This document shows positions 30,417 through 38,959 of a stretch of 64,000 nucleotides of DNA, piece after piece. Position 1 is the first letter of the stretch; each line of letters begins with the position of its first letter. The stretch covers positions 1 through 64,000 of the forward strand of contig NZ_FQVJ01000004.1 in assembly GCF_900129125.1 (NCBI RefSeq), written 5' to 3'. A model generated the notes under the pieces. That model saw only the letters and a list, made by a program, of their open reading frames with translations, did no database searches and had not been told where the DNA came from. This stretch comes from Acidocella aminolytica 101 = DSM 11237. GTDB lineage: Bacteria > Pseudomonadota > Alphaproteobacteria > Acetobacterales > Acetobacteraceae. The position numbers were made by a program, and so were the translations under genes.

Positions 30417-30430
30417 CGGAAAGTCTCCTG
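30414..30430 (-). promoter_or_regulatory. infC ribosome-binding site and ATA start
   Basis: On the minus strand CAGGAGA is followed by CTTTCCG and then ATA. The strong ribosome-binding site with a discriminated start codon is the expected setup for IF3 autoregulation. 30417-30612 holds the infC leader, including a short TTCGG/CCGAA inverted pair near 30432-30461, and no other gene that I can see. Confidence 0.75.
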
Positions 30431-30612
30431 TTTCGGTTGGTGGCCTCCGGCTTAAGCCGAAATGGTGACGAAATGCAATGCGCCATCCACTGACACCGTA
30501 AAAGCTAACTGCTAATTAGCGCTTCCAAGCCATTTTTCAATGTCCAAGCGATTAAAACAAAAGCTGCCGGCGGGCATTCAAGTTATCCACAAGTGTCTTG
30601 GCCTCGCCCGAG

Positions 30613-30783
30613 TCATCCAGCAACGGCCTCGCCCCTTAAAGCCGTGAGAATCTCAACCGTGCGGTCAGAGCTGCCATCATCCAGAAACAGCATCTCATCT
30701 ACATGCGTTGCGTGGTGACGCACGAAAGCCTCGGTAATATCGTCTTCGTTAAAGATACGCGTGAAGCACACAATCTTCGGCAT
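30613..30783 (-). pseudogene. Truncated GT2 glycosyltransferase N-terminal remnant
   Basis: The frame codes for 56 residues. MPKIVCFTRIFNEDD and MLFLDDGSSDRTVEIL are the first strands of a family 2 glycosyltransferase, including the DDGSSD nucleotide-sugar loop. It stops at TGA 30613-30615, and no later glycosyltransferase sequence is recognisable in any frame before infC. It has lost the DXD motif and acceptor half, so it cannot be active. It lies between infC and a divergent GNAT gene. Confidence 0.6.
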
Positions 30784-30878
30784 AGCCTGCTTTCTCTGTG
30801 AACAATACGGGTTATGCGCGGTGGTGCGAAGCGCGTCCAGCACTTGGCAAGAGGGGCGAGACATATGAAAATCCCATC

Positions 30879-31361
30879 ATGATCATTCGCCAAGTGCAGC
30901 CAGGGGATGAAGAGGCTATCTGGCAAATTCTGTCGCCCATGCTCAAGGCCGGGGACACCTACGCTCTGCCGCGAGACTGGACCCGTGAACAGGCCCTCAC
31001 CTACTGGCTGGCTCCTGAAAAACAAAGTTTCGTTGCGATAAAAGACGGCCGCGTCACCGGGACTTATTACCTGCGCGCCAACCAAGCGGGCGGCGGCGCG
31101 CATGTTGCAAATTGCGGCTATGTCACCGCCTCCTGGGCGGCGGGTCAGGGTATTGCGAAAGCCATGTGCGCGCATTCCCTGGAAGCAGCGCGGGAAGCCG
31201 GCTTCCGGGCCATGCAGTTCAATCTCGTGGTCAGCACCAACCTCCGCGCCATTGGGCTCTGGCAACATATGGGGTTTGTTACCATCGGGCGGTTGCCCGG
31301 CGCATTCCAGCATCATGAACAAGGTGATGTTGATGCGCTGGTGATGTTCCGGCACCTTTAA
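30879..31361 (+). CDS. GNAT-family N-acetyltransferase
   Basis: This 160-residue protein starts IIRQVQPGDEEAIWQILS and has the GNAT acetyl-CoA loop in SWAAGQGIAKAMCAHSLEAAREAG (R/Q-x-x-G-x-G/A type), then LVVSTNLRAIGLWQHMGFVTIGRLP, the usual C-terminal motif with the NLRAIGLW helix. The substrate cannot be inferred. It starts 95 bases from the divergent glycosyltransferase remnant and is followed by the porin promoter region. Confidence 0.88.
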   Translation: MIIRQVQPGDEEAIWQILSPMLKAGDTYALPRDWTREQALTYWLAPEKQSFVAIKDGRVTGTYYLRANQAGGGAHVANCGYVTASWAAGQGIAKAMCAHSLEAAREAGFRAMQFNLVVSTNLRAIGLWQHMGFVTIGRLPGAFQHHEQGDVDALVMFRHL

Positions 31362-31446
31362 CCCTCTTCATATAACTCTTCTTTTTATAGCGTTCCTATT
31401 GCGATTAGCTGCGTACGCTATACTATATCATTACTGAGCACCTTTA

Positions 31447-31474
31447 TTGCAATTTATTCTCATTTGCATATAAG
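31447..31474 (+). promoter_or_regulatory. Candidate sigma-70 promoter of the OprB porin gene
   Basis: TTGCAA (31447-31452) and TATAAG (31469-31474) are 16 bases apart, and the -10 lies about 57 bases before the start codon. The surrounding 31362-31530 region is AT-rich, as expected of a strong promoter region, and AGGAG lies just before the ATG at 31531. Confidence 0.5.
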
Positions 31475-31530
31475 TCGCCTGGCTGACCTGCCTCCTCAAA
31501 GCAGATCAGCCGAACAGACGAGGAGTAGTT

Positions 31531-32811
31531 ATGAGAGTCTCGAAGAGCTGGAGCGGTACTAGCCTCTGCGCACTGCTGACCATGCTGGCGGCGCCGGCCA
31601 TGGCGCAGCAAGATGATAATGATGGGCTGTTGGGTGATTGGGGCGGGCTACGCCCTGCCCTGGCAGCCGATGGCGTCACCATCGGGATCAATGATTCCGA
31701 AAATCTGCTGGCAAATGCCTCGGGCGGCACAAAAACAGGCGCTACCATGCAAGGCGTCACCACCATGACCATGGATGTGGATACTGGCAAAGCGTTCGGT
31801 ATTCAGGGGGGAACATTTCATGCCTCGGCCCTTCAGATTCACGGGCGGGCGCTCAGCCAGTATTATCTGGACAACCTTCAGGCCGCTAATGGCAATGAGG
31901 GCGACAATTCTACCCGCCTCTGGGAGCTTTGGTACGACCAGGCCACGCCGGACGGGAAATTCGACATCAAACTCGGCCAGCAAAGCATCGATAACGAGTT
32001 CATGGTCAGCGATTATTCCAGCCTGTTCGTGAACACCATGGCCGGCTGGCCGATCATCCCCTCAGTTGACCTTTATGGCGGGGGGCCGGCTTACCCGCTG
32101 AGTTCCTTGGGCATAAGCGCGCATTTCAAACCGAATGACCATATCGCCATCCTGGCCGGTGTATTCGACGACAATCCCGGTGGCGGTGCGTTTGATGACA
32201 ACCAGCAAGCGCTGGACCCGCGCGGCGGGCGTTTCAATTTGAATAACGGCGCTCTCTGGATCGCAGAACTCCAATACAGCACCAAACTATTCTCCTTGCC
32301 TGGCACTTATAAGTTTGGCGGCTGGTATGATTCAGCAAATTTCCCTGACCAGCTTTACAGCTACAACCATCGCGGTAATTACAGCCTCTATGGCGTTGTG
32401 GATCAGACGGTCTGGCAATCCCCCACCAATAGCAACCAAACACTGAATGTGTTCGGGCGGATCATGGGGGCGCCGGGGGATCAGAATCTCGTGGATTTCG
32501 GCTTTAATGGCGGTTTCAACCTGACTGCCCCGCTGCCGGGCCGTGACAAGGACCACGCCGGGATGGATTTTGGCCTCGCTCATGTTTCCTCCCGCGCGGC
32601 CGATGCCATCGCGGTCACCAGCGGCCGCAGGCCCGGCACCGAAGCGCTGATCGATGCCACTTATCAGGCGCAGGCAACCCCCTGGCTCGTGCTGCAGCCG
32701 GACCTGCAATATATCATCAACCCCGGTGGCGGCATTGTTGACCCGAACAATACCAACAAGAAGCTGGGGAATGAGCTGGTGGTCGGGATGCGCGGGATCG
32801 TGACTTTTTAA
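31531..32811 (+). CDS. OprB-family carbohydrate-selective porin
   Basis: The 426-residue protein has a signal peptide cut after APAMA (near residue 25) and then the OprB start GLLGDWGGLRPALAADGV. It continues as a beta-barrel with alternating aromatic strands (GKFDIKLGQQSIDNEFMVSDYSSLFVNT, YGGGPAYPLSSLGI) and ends in a C-terminal phenylalanine typical of outer membrane barrels. OprB porins pass sugars across the outer membrane and are abundant in acetic acid bacteria. It is monocistronic, with its own promoter and terminator. Confidence 0.92.
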   Translation: MRVSKSWSGTSLCALLTMLAAPAMAQQDDNDGLLGDWGGLRPALAADGVTIGINDSENLLANASGGTKTGATMQGVTTMTMDVDTGKAFGIQGGTFHASALQIHGRALSQYYLDNLQAANGNEGDNSTRLWELWYDQATPDGKFDIKLGQQSIDNEFMVSDYSSLFVNTMAGWPIIPSVDLYGGGPAYPLSSLGISAHFKPNDHIAILAGVFDDNPGGGAFDDNQQALDPRGGRFNLNNGALWIAELQYSTKLFSLPGTYKFGGWYDSANFPDQLYSYNHRGNYSLYGVVDQTVWQSPTNSNQTLNVFGRIMGAPGDQNLVDFGFNGGFNLTAPLPGRDKDHAGMDFGLAHVSSRAADAIAVTSGRRPGTEALIDATYQAQATPWLVLQPDLQYIINPGGGIVDPNNTNKKLGNELVVGMRGIVTF

Positions 32812-32820
32812 ATAGCAGGA

Positions 32821-32846
32821 CGGGGAAGCTGGAAGCGGCTTCTCCG
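32821..32846 (+). terminator. Probable terminator after the porin gene
   Basis: CGGGGAAGC and GCTTCTCCG form a 9-bp stem with one G-T pair and an 8-base loop, followed by TATCTTT. It separates the porin from the convergent gene ending at 32853. Confidence 0.6.
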
Positions 32847-32852
32847 TATCTT

Positions 32853-33236
32853 TCACCCCTGCATCAATGAGAGATGTTCATGCACCGCCATCCACTTTCC
32901 ATCCCGGCGAGTGAAGATGATGGTTTCACGTTCCTGAAAAGCGCTTTCCCCCGCCTTTGTCCGGATTCGGGTAAAGGTCTGATGGGTGAAAACGGCGCTG
33001 TCACCATAAATATCTGCCTGTTGATGCGTGCTGTCGCATTGCAGCACCTCAAACCCATCCTCGCGCACCCAGCGGTCATATTCCGCCTCATAAATGGCCC
33101 GGCTTTGCATCACGAATGGCACTGTCTGAAAAATGAACCGCGCCTCCGGTGCAAAGAAGCTGAAATATTCATCCCGGTCATTCGCCTCAAACGCGGCGAT
33201 CAACGCCGTTGCCACCGCACAAACTTCATTCCGCAT
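32853..33236 (-). CDS. NTF2-like (SnoaL/DUF4440) domain protein
   Basis: The 127-residue protein matches the cone-shaped NTF2 fold used by SnoaL and DUF4440 proteins: helix AVATALIAAFEANDRDEYFSFFAPEARF, then VFTHQTFTRIRTKAGESAFQERETIIFTRRDGKWMAVHEH split over several strands. Members range from isomerases to ligand-binding proteins and no catalytic residues can be assigned here. It is divergent from the PPK2 gene, with starts about 80 bases apart. Confidence 0.8.
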   Translation of the reverse strand: MRNEVCAVATALIAAFEANDRDEYFSFFAPEARFIFQTVPFVMQSRAIYEAEYDRWVREDGFEVLQCDSTHQQADIYGDSAVFTHQTFTRIRTKAGESAFQERETIIFTRRDGKWMAVHEHLSLMQG

Positions 33237-33313
33237 CCCTCTCTCCTGTCTCTGCCAAACCCTGTAATAGGGTTGATTTTACACAAGTGAGATTTCGCGC
33301 CTATGGTTCCTCC

Positions 33314-34069
33314 ATGGGCAAGGAACATGGTTACGACAAACAGCTCCTTCATCTGCAAATCGAGCTGGTAAAGCTACAACGCCACATCATCACTGAGGGG
33401 CGCAAGTTATTGATCATCCTGGAAGGCCGCGATGGCGCCGGTAAGGATGGCACAATCAAACGCATCATCGAGCATCTCTCTCCGCGCGATATCCGGGTCG
33501 TAGCCCTGCCGAAGCCCTCGGATGTCGAAACAACCCAATGGTATTTCCAACGTTATGTAGAGCACCTGCCCGCAGCGGGAGAAATAGTGCTGTTCAACCG
33601 CTCCTGGTACAACCGCGCCGGGGTGGAGAAGGTGATGGGCTTCTGCTCCGACGCTGAGTATCGTGAATTTATGCGCACGGTGCCGCTCTTTGAGTCTATG
33701 CTGGGCGAAGCGGGTATCACCATCGTAAAATATTACCTCGATATCGACCGCAAAGAGCAGAAGAAGCGCCTAGAAGCCCGGCGCGAAGACCCGTTGAAAC
33801 AATGGAAAATCAGCCCGATCGATGAAAAGGCGCTGAAGCATTTCGACGATTATACGGAGGCCCGTGACGCCATGCTGATGGGCTCGGACAGCGCCTCCTC
33901 ACCCTGGATCGTAGTGCGCGCCAACGACAAAAAAGCCGCCCGGCTGGCAGTTATTGGCGACCTTATCACCCGAATCGAATATAAGAACGCCACCAAACAA
34001 GAGGTGGACGGAAAAATCATCTGCCGGTTCGATGAAACCTGCCTGACCAACGGCATGTTGGCGCGTTGA
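33314..34069 (+). CDS. ppk2: Polyphosphate kinase 2 family protein
   Basis: PPK2 enzymes transfer phosphate between polyphosphate and nucleoside diphosphates. The 251-residue protein has the Walker A GRDGAGKDGTIK (about residues 38-49), LPKPSDVETTQWYFQRYVEHLP, Walker B VLFNRSWYNRAGVEKVMGFC and the lid region RKEQKKRLEARREDPLKQWK. The common variant is GRDAAGKGGTIK, so Gly and Asp replace two loop residues. The ATG at 33314 matches the family start. Whether it favours ADP or GDP cannot be read from sequence. Confidence 0.92.
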   Translation: MGKEHGYDKQLLHLQIELVKLQRHIITEGRKLLIILEGRDGAGKDGTIKRIIEHLSPRDIRVVALPKPSDVETTQWYFQRYVEHLPAAGEIVLFNRSWYNRAGVEKVMGFCSDAEYREFMRTVPLFESMLGEAGITIVKYYLDIDRKEQKKRLEARREDPLKQWKISPIDEKALKHFDDYTEARDAMLMGSDSASSPWIVVRANDKKAARLAVIGDLITRIEYKNATKQEVDGKIICRFDETCLTNGMLAR

Positions 34070-34100
34070 CTTCGCCCATCCCCATCCCTCATCTGGCCGC

Positions 34101-34487
34101 ATGAACAAAATTCTCTCCGCCTTGAAGTTCGACTCCAACGGTCTTGTCGCCGCCATTGCTCAGCAGCATGATACCGGCGAGGTGCTGATGCTGGCCTGGA
34201 TGAACCAAGAGGCCGTGGAGGAAACGCTGCGTACCGGGCAGGTTTGCTACTACTCCCGCTCACGCGGCAAGCTCTGGCGTAAAGGGGAGACCTCCGGCCA
34301 AGTTCAGAAGCTGGTGGAAATGCGCCTGGATTGCGATGGCGATGCGCTGCTGCTGCTGGTGAACCAACATGGAGTCGCTTGTCACACAGGGCGCAGAAGC
34401 TGTTTTTACACCGCTATTCGCGACGGCGACCTGATTAAGATTGCAGCGCCAATAATCCATCCTGACACACTTTACCGCCAGACTTGA
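34101..34487 (+). CDS. hisI: Phosphoribosyl-AMP cyclohydrolase
   Basis: HisI opens the adenine ring of phosphoribosyl-AMP, the third step of histidine synthesis. The 128-residue protein is the stand-alone cyclohydrolase domain without the HisE part. It contains MLAWMNQEAVEETLRTGQVCYYSRSR, LWRKGETSG, the metal-binding LDCDGDALLLLV and the zinc cysteines of VACHTGRRSCF. No other his gene is adjacent. Confidence 0.96.
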   Translation: MNKILSALKFDSNGLVAAIAQQHDTGEVLMLAWMNQEAVEETLRTGQVCYYSRSRGKLWRKGETSGQVQKLVEMRLDCDGDALLLLVNQHGVACHTGRRSCFYTAIRDGDLIKIAAPIIHPDTLYRQT

Positions 34488-34547
34488 TTACAGGTCGCTG
34501 TTTCGGCGAAATGGCCCCAGAACGAAAGAGTTTCAGGGAATAGTCTC

Positions 34548-36191
34548 ATGCCTGCCAGAAAGCCGCGTTTGCACGCTTTACGCCCGCTTCTTGCCGCCGC
34601 CGTCCTGGCTCTGGGACTAGGCGCGATTGTCACCTGCCGGATGGCGTCAGCCAATGACACTCAGGACTACCCTGCGGCGTCGCTCTCTGCTCCCACGGAC
34701 CAAGCCGCGCTGATCGCACGCGGCAAATATCTCACCACGGCGGCGGATTGCATGCCCTGTCATACCGGGCCAGGGAACGCACCTTTCTCGGGCGGGCTAA
34801 TGATGCACACCCCCTTTGGCGGGCTCTCCACCCCCAATATCACGCCAGACAAGGCAACCGGCATCGGCCGCTGGACAGACAAGCAGTTCTATAACGCGCT
34901 GCATTACGGTATTTCCCCGGGCCGCAACTTTCTGGTGTTCCCGAAATATCTTTACCCAGCAATGCCTTACACATCCTACACGAAGCTGTCTTACGCGGAT
35001 GTGATGGCCATTAAGGCGTATCTGGACTCCCTGCCGCCGGTTCACGCCCCGCGCGAGCCAAGCACGATGAGCTTCCCCTTCAACCAGCGTCCGGTTCTAC
35101 TGGGATGGCGCCTCCTCTTCTTCAACCCCGGGCCGATGCACATGAACCCGAGCTGGGATGAGCACATGAAGAACGGGGCCTACCTCACGGTGGCCTTGGG
35201 CCATTGTGGTGAATGCCATACGCCGCGCAACATGATGGAAGCGACTATCGCCAGCAAAGCCTTCGCAGGCGCGCCGATCGACAATCTCTTTGCCCCGAAT
35301 ATCTCATCAGACAAAACCTATGGTGTCGGCGGTTGGAGCAAAGCGGATCTCATTGCGTATTTGCATAATGACGGCAACCTCGTGAAAGGTTCGCCCTATG
35401 GCGCCATGGGCGACATGACAGACCATTCCACCAGCAAGCTCCCTGTTTCTGATATCGAAGACATTGCTGACTATCTGCAACACGGCACCAAACCGCAGGT
35501 GACCCCGCCCGCCCCTGCGGTCGCGGACGCCGATGCCTCCATCGCGCGCGGCAAAGTGCTCTACATGGCGAATTGCGATGGTTGCCATGGCAAGACCGGT
35601 GGTGGCATGCCTCCGCATTTCGTGCCTGACCTCGCAGGCAATGATTCCGTGACGGCTGAACAGCCCTTCAATGTGATCGGAGCTGTGCTGAACGGGCTGG
35701 GTAGCTGGGCCAATCCTGGGCCGAGAATGCCCGCCTTCGGCGCGGAGATGAATGACCAGGAAATTGCCGACATCACCAACTATGTCCGCACTGCCTGGGG
35801 CAATAAGGGTGCGGCGGACGCCACGCCAGCCCTGGTGATGAAGCTGCGCGGCGTTGGTGACCTGCCGCCAATCGCCAACGAAGCTTCGGACAAGCTGGGT
35901 TGCCCGCGTGTTTCCCCGGCCGGCGGGCATGGCACCGTCGCCAACCCTGGCAACAAGCTGCTCGGAATTTACCAGGGCGTCACCCAAGCCACGCTGGCCA
36001 ACCGCACCCGCCAGCTCATTACTGCGGTGCGGGCCAATAACAGCTCCATCAGCGACGAGAATCTCACCAACACACTGGTCGCAGCCTATTGCCCAGTGCT
36101 GGCCAACACCCCGGACATGAGCCTCTCGGACAAGAAGAGCGCGTTGAAGGATTTCATCGCCTCCGCACAACCTTTGATCAAAGCTCACTAA
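34548..36191 (+). CDS. Three-heme cytochrome c with a C-terminal extension
   Basis: This 547-residue exported protein has a signal peptide (about 1-36) and three heme c sites: CMPCH at 68-72, CGECH at 220-224 and CDGCH at 343-347. The spacing and motifs such as GGLSTPNITPDKATGIGRW match the cytochrome subunit of membrane alcohol and gluconate dehydrogenases, which carries electrons to ubiquinone. No dehydrogenase subunit lies next to it. After the third heme domain ends near residue 420, an extra tail of about 125 residues has two cysteines (GCPRVSP near 452, AAYCPVL near 515); family members are usually about 420-480 residues long. Confidence 0.88.
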   Translation: MPARKPRLHALRPLLAAAVLALGLGAIVTCRMASANDTQDYPAASLSAPTDQAALIARGKYLTTAADCMPCHTGPGNAPFSGGLMMHTPFGGLSTPNITPDKATGIGRWTDKQFYNALHYGISPGRNFLVFPKYLYPAMPYTSYTKLSYADVMAIKAYLDSLPPVHAPREPSTMSFPFNQRPVLLGWRLLFFNPGPMHMNPSWDEHMKNGAYLTVALGHCGECHTPRNMMEATIASKAFAGAPIDNLFAPNISSDKTYGVGGWSKADLIAYLHNDGNLVKGSPYGAMGDMTDHSTSKLPVSDIEDIADYLQHGTKPQVTPPAPAVADADASIARGKVLYMANCDGCHGKTGGGMPPHFVPDLAGNDSVTAEQPFNVIGAVLNGLGSWANPGPRMPAFGAEMNDQEIADITNYVRTAWGNKGAADATPALVMKLRGVGDLPPIANEASDKLGCPRVSPAGGHGTVANPGNKLLGIYQGVTQATLANRTRQLITAVRANNSSISDENLTNTLVAAYCPVLANTPDMSLSDKKSALKDFIASAQPLIKAH

Positions 36192-36233
36192 CAGGGCTTG
36201 GCAGGCGGGCGGCGGGCAGACATTCTGCCCGTC

Positions 36234-36824
36234 ATGAGCCCGCCAGCCCTGACCATAGAAACACTTTCCGGCTCCGCGGCCAAATCCGCCCTGCCTGCCC
36301 TGGCGAAGTTAAGGACAGTGGTTTTCCGCGCCTTTCCTTATCTGTATGAGGGCGATGAAGCTTATGAGCGGACTTATCTCCGTACTTATCTAGAGGTCCC
36401 CGGCGCGGCGATCGTTTTGGCGAAAGATGAAGGGCAAATTGTTGGGGCCTCCACATGCCTGCCCCTCGCGGCCGAAACCCCGAATGTGCAGCAGCCTTTT
36501 CTCAATGCCCGGCTGGATATTTCCCGTATCTTATATTTCGGCGAAAGCGTGCTGCTGCCTGCCTATCGTGGGCGCGGCGTGGGTGTTGCCTTTTTTAAGG
36601 CCCGCGAAGCCCAGGCCGCCGGGTATGAGACCACCTGTTTCTGCGCCGTGCAGCGCCCCTCCAACCACAAGCTGCGCCCCAAAGATTACGTCCCTCTGGA
36701 TGAATTTTGGCGCCGCCGTGGGTATCAACGGCACGATAACCTCGTCTGCTCAATGTCCTGGCGTGATATCGGTGAAGCCAGTGACACAACAAAGCATCTG
36801 ACCTTCTGGACCAAAACGCTATGA
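36234..36824 (+). CDS. GNAT-family N-acetyltransferase coupled to a nitrilase
   Basis: The 196-residue protein has GNAT features: IVLAKDEGQIVGAST (strands 2-4), YFGESVLLPAYRGRGVGVAFF with the acetyl-CoA R-x-x-G-x-G/A loop, and a C-terminal WRRRGYQRHDNLVCSMSW. It overlaps the next gene by ATGA. GNAT domains fused to carbon-nitrogen hydrolases occur in single proteins such as Bacillus YhcX, so these two products probably work together. The ATG at 36234 fits the domain start; 36198 would add 12 unlike residues. Confidence 0.85.
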   Translation: MSPPALTIETLSGSAAKSALPALAKLRTVVFRAFPYLYEGDEAYERTYLRTYLEVPGAAIVLAKDEGQIVGASTCLPLAAETPNVQQPFLNARLDISRILYFGESVLLPAYRGRGVGVAFFKAREAQAAGYETTCFCAVQRPSNHKLRPKDYVPLDEFWRRRGYQRHDNLVCSMSWRDIGEASDTTKHLTFWTKTL

Positions 36825-37687
36825 AACTCGCCCTCGCCCCCTTCGGTGTTTCACCACCTTCCAGCTTTAAGGCTTTTCTGCTGCGGATCGAACGCTTGGC
36901 CGCCGAAGCCGCCTTGGCTGGCGCCGACCTGCTGGCCTTGCCGGAATATGCCGCAATGGTGTGCGCGGGCGCTGAGATCAAAGCCCCAGATATTGAGGCA
37001 GAACTGATTTATGCCGTTGATAAATCATCCGAGATTCTGACCGCCCTGGTGGAGATTGCCAAGCGCCACAAGCTCTACATACTGGGCGGTTCGCTGCCGA
37101 TGCGGGATTCTGACGGCAAAATCCGCAACCGCGCGCCTTTTATCGCCCCTTCCGGTCAGCTTGAATTCCAGGACAAGCAGGCCATGACGCGCTTTGAGGA
37201 AGAGGAGTGGGGCATCGCAGGCGGGGCTGTGCCAAAAGTATTCGAGACGAAATTTGGGAGGATTGGCATTTCCATCTGCTATGATTCCGAGTTTCCCCTG
37301 CATGTCCGTCCGCAAGTGGCGGCGGGGGCGAAGCTGATTTTGGTGCCGTGCTGCACCGCGTCTCCTGCCGGGTTCAACCGCGTCCGATTTTCGGCCAGAG
37401 CCCGGGCTGTCGAGAATCAATGCTATACCGCCGTCATCCCGCTCATCGGCGAAGCGGACTGGTCAGGCTCCATCGATGTGAATGTCGGCCACGCCGCCTT
37501 GTTCACCCCTTGCGATGTCGGATTCCCGGATGACGGCGTGGCTGTTGCGGGTGCACTAAACGAGCCAAAACTTGTCTTTGCCAAGGTGGATTTCGAGTCT
37601 ATCGACGGGGTCAGGCAGAATGGCGCGGTTCTGAATCATCGGGACTGGTCAACTGTTCCCCCTTCCCCCATCGTGCCCTTGGCATGA
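36821..37687 (+). CDS. Carbon-nitrogen hydrolase (nitrilase superfamily)
   Basis: The 288-residue enzyme has the nitrilase catalytic set: Glu in LLALPEYAAM (near residue 47), Lys in LEFQDKQAMTRFE (near 121) and Cys in GISICYDSEFPLHVR (near 156). Members cut amides, nitriles or N-carbamoyl groups. The sequence resembles the amidase half of YhcX-type fusions. It is coupled by ATGA to the GNAT gene upstream and to lpxB downstream, though the link to lipid A synthesis is probably only transcriptional. Confidence 0.9.
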   Translation: MKLALAPFGVSPPSSFKAFLLRIERLAAEAALAGADLLALPEYAAMVCAGAEIKAPDIEAELIYAVDKSSEILTALVEIAKRHKLYILGGSLPMRDSDGKIRNRAPFIAPSGQLEFQDKQAMTRFEEEEWGIAGGAVPKVFETKFGRIGISICYDSEFPLHVRPQVAAGAKLILVPCCTASPAGFNRVRFSARARAVENQCYTAVIPLIGEADWSGSIDVNVGHAALFTPCDVGFPDDGVAVAGALNEPKLVFAKVDFESIDGVRQNGAVLNHRDWSTVPPSPIVPLA

Positions 37688-38820
37688 CCAAAATCTTTAT
37701 CATTGCCGGTGAAGCCAGCGGCGACGTGCTGGGCTTCCGGCTGATGCAAGCGCTACGCGCCAAGGCACCGGAGATCAGTTTCTCCGGTATTGGAGGCGCC
37801 CGCATGGCGGAGGCAGGGCTGACCTCATTATTTCCCATGCAGGAGCTTGCATTGATGGGGCTGGCGGAAATCCTTCCCAAAGTTCTGCATCTGAAACAAC
37901 GACTTGCCCAGACCATCGAAGCCATCCGCACCGAGAAACCAGATATATTGCTCACCATTGACAGTCCCGGCTTCTGTCTGCGGGTGTTAAGGGCCATCGG
38001 TTCCAGCGGCCCAAAGCGTGTGCATTATGTTGCCCCACAAGTCTGGGCTTGGCGGCAAGAGCGAGTGAAGCATTTTCCCGGTTTGTGGGACAGGCTGCTC
38101 TGCCTGCTTCCCTTCGAACCGGATTTTTTTGCCCCGCATGGGCTGAACCCGGTTTTCACGGGCCACCCGGTGCTGGAATCCGGTGCCAATAAAGGCGACG
38201 CCGCGCGCTTTCGCGCCACCCATAATCTCGCACCGAACGCCATACCGCTGGTGCTGATGCCCGGTTCCCGCGTAACTGAAACCAAGCGTTTGCTGCCCGT
38301 GTTCAAGGAGACGCTGGCCAGGCTGCAACCGCAAATCCCGTCTTTGGTACCTGTTGTTGCGGCGGCGGCCGGCATTGCCGAGGCCGTTATCGCCCATACC
38401 GCGGACTGGCCGATGCAGCCTATTATCGTACGCGACGTGGCCGAGCGTTATGACGCCTTCTCCGCCGCTCATGCCGGGCTTACCAAATCCGGGACTTCAA
38501 CGCTTGAACTGGCGATGGCGGGCGTGCCCATGGCCGTGACCTACAAGGTGAATCCCATCTCCGCCTTTCTGGGCCGGCGGCTGATTAAGGTGCCTTATGT
38601 GGCTATGATCAACCTGCTTGGCGGGCAAGCCCTGGTGCCGGAACTCCTTCAGGAAGACTGCCGGTCGGACAGGCTATCCGAAACACTTTTCGACCTGTTG
38701 AACGACCCGCCCATGGCTAACACCCAGCGCGCGGGCTTCGCCACCGCGTTGGCCAGCTTGCGCGCGCCCGAAGGGATGCCATCAGACGCGGCGGCACAGG
38801 CCATTCTTGAGCTTCTCTGA
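37684..38820 (+). CDS. lpxB: Lipid-A-disaccharide synthase
   Basis: LpxB joins UDP-2,3-diacylglucosamine and lipid X to form the lipid A disaccharide. The 378-residue GT19 enzyme has IIAGEASGDVLGFRLMQALR, IGGARMAEAGL, YVAPQVWAWRQERVK, PVFTGHPVLE, LMPGSRVTE, and LTKSGTSTLELAMAGVPMAVTYK in order. It overlaps the nitrilase gene by ATGA. Its usual partners lpxA and lpxI are outside the window, and an IS remnant begins about 140 bases downstream. Confidence 0.96.
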   Translation: MTKIFIIAGEASGDVLGFRLMQALRAKAPEISFSGIGGARMAEAGLTSLFPMQELALMGLAEILPKVLHLKQRLAQTIEAIRTEKPDILLTIDSPGFCLRVLRAIGSSGPKRVHYVAPQVWAWRQERVKHFPGLWDRLLCLLPFEPDFFAPHGLNPVFTGHPVLESGANKGDAARFRATHNLAPNAIPLVLMPGSRVTETKRLLPVFKETLARLQPQIPSLVPVVAAAAGIAEAVIAHTADWPMQPIIVRDVAERYDAFSAAHAGLTKSGTSTLELAMAGVPMAVTYKVNPISAFLGRRLIKVPYVAMINLLGGQALVPELLQEDCRSDRLSETLFDLLNDPPMANTQRAGFATALASLRAPEGMPSDAAAQAILELL

Positions 38821-38959
38821 CCATTTGAGATGGCAAACAAAACTTAAGGATTGTCTGGTTGATTCATAGCCAACTCGTAAATTCAAAGGGAATTGGTCCT
38901 GAGCCTTAACGCCATCAACTCCCCATCCTCCGCCGTCAAACAGGTACAGGGGCCTGCCC

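Noticed and set aside
35307-36188. 293-codon open frame on the minus strand
   Set aside because: Antisense to the cytochrome c gene, which has three heme motifs and a signal peptide.
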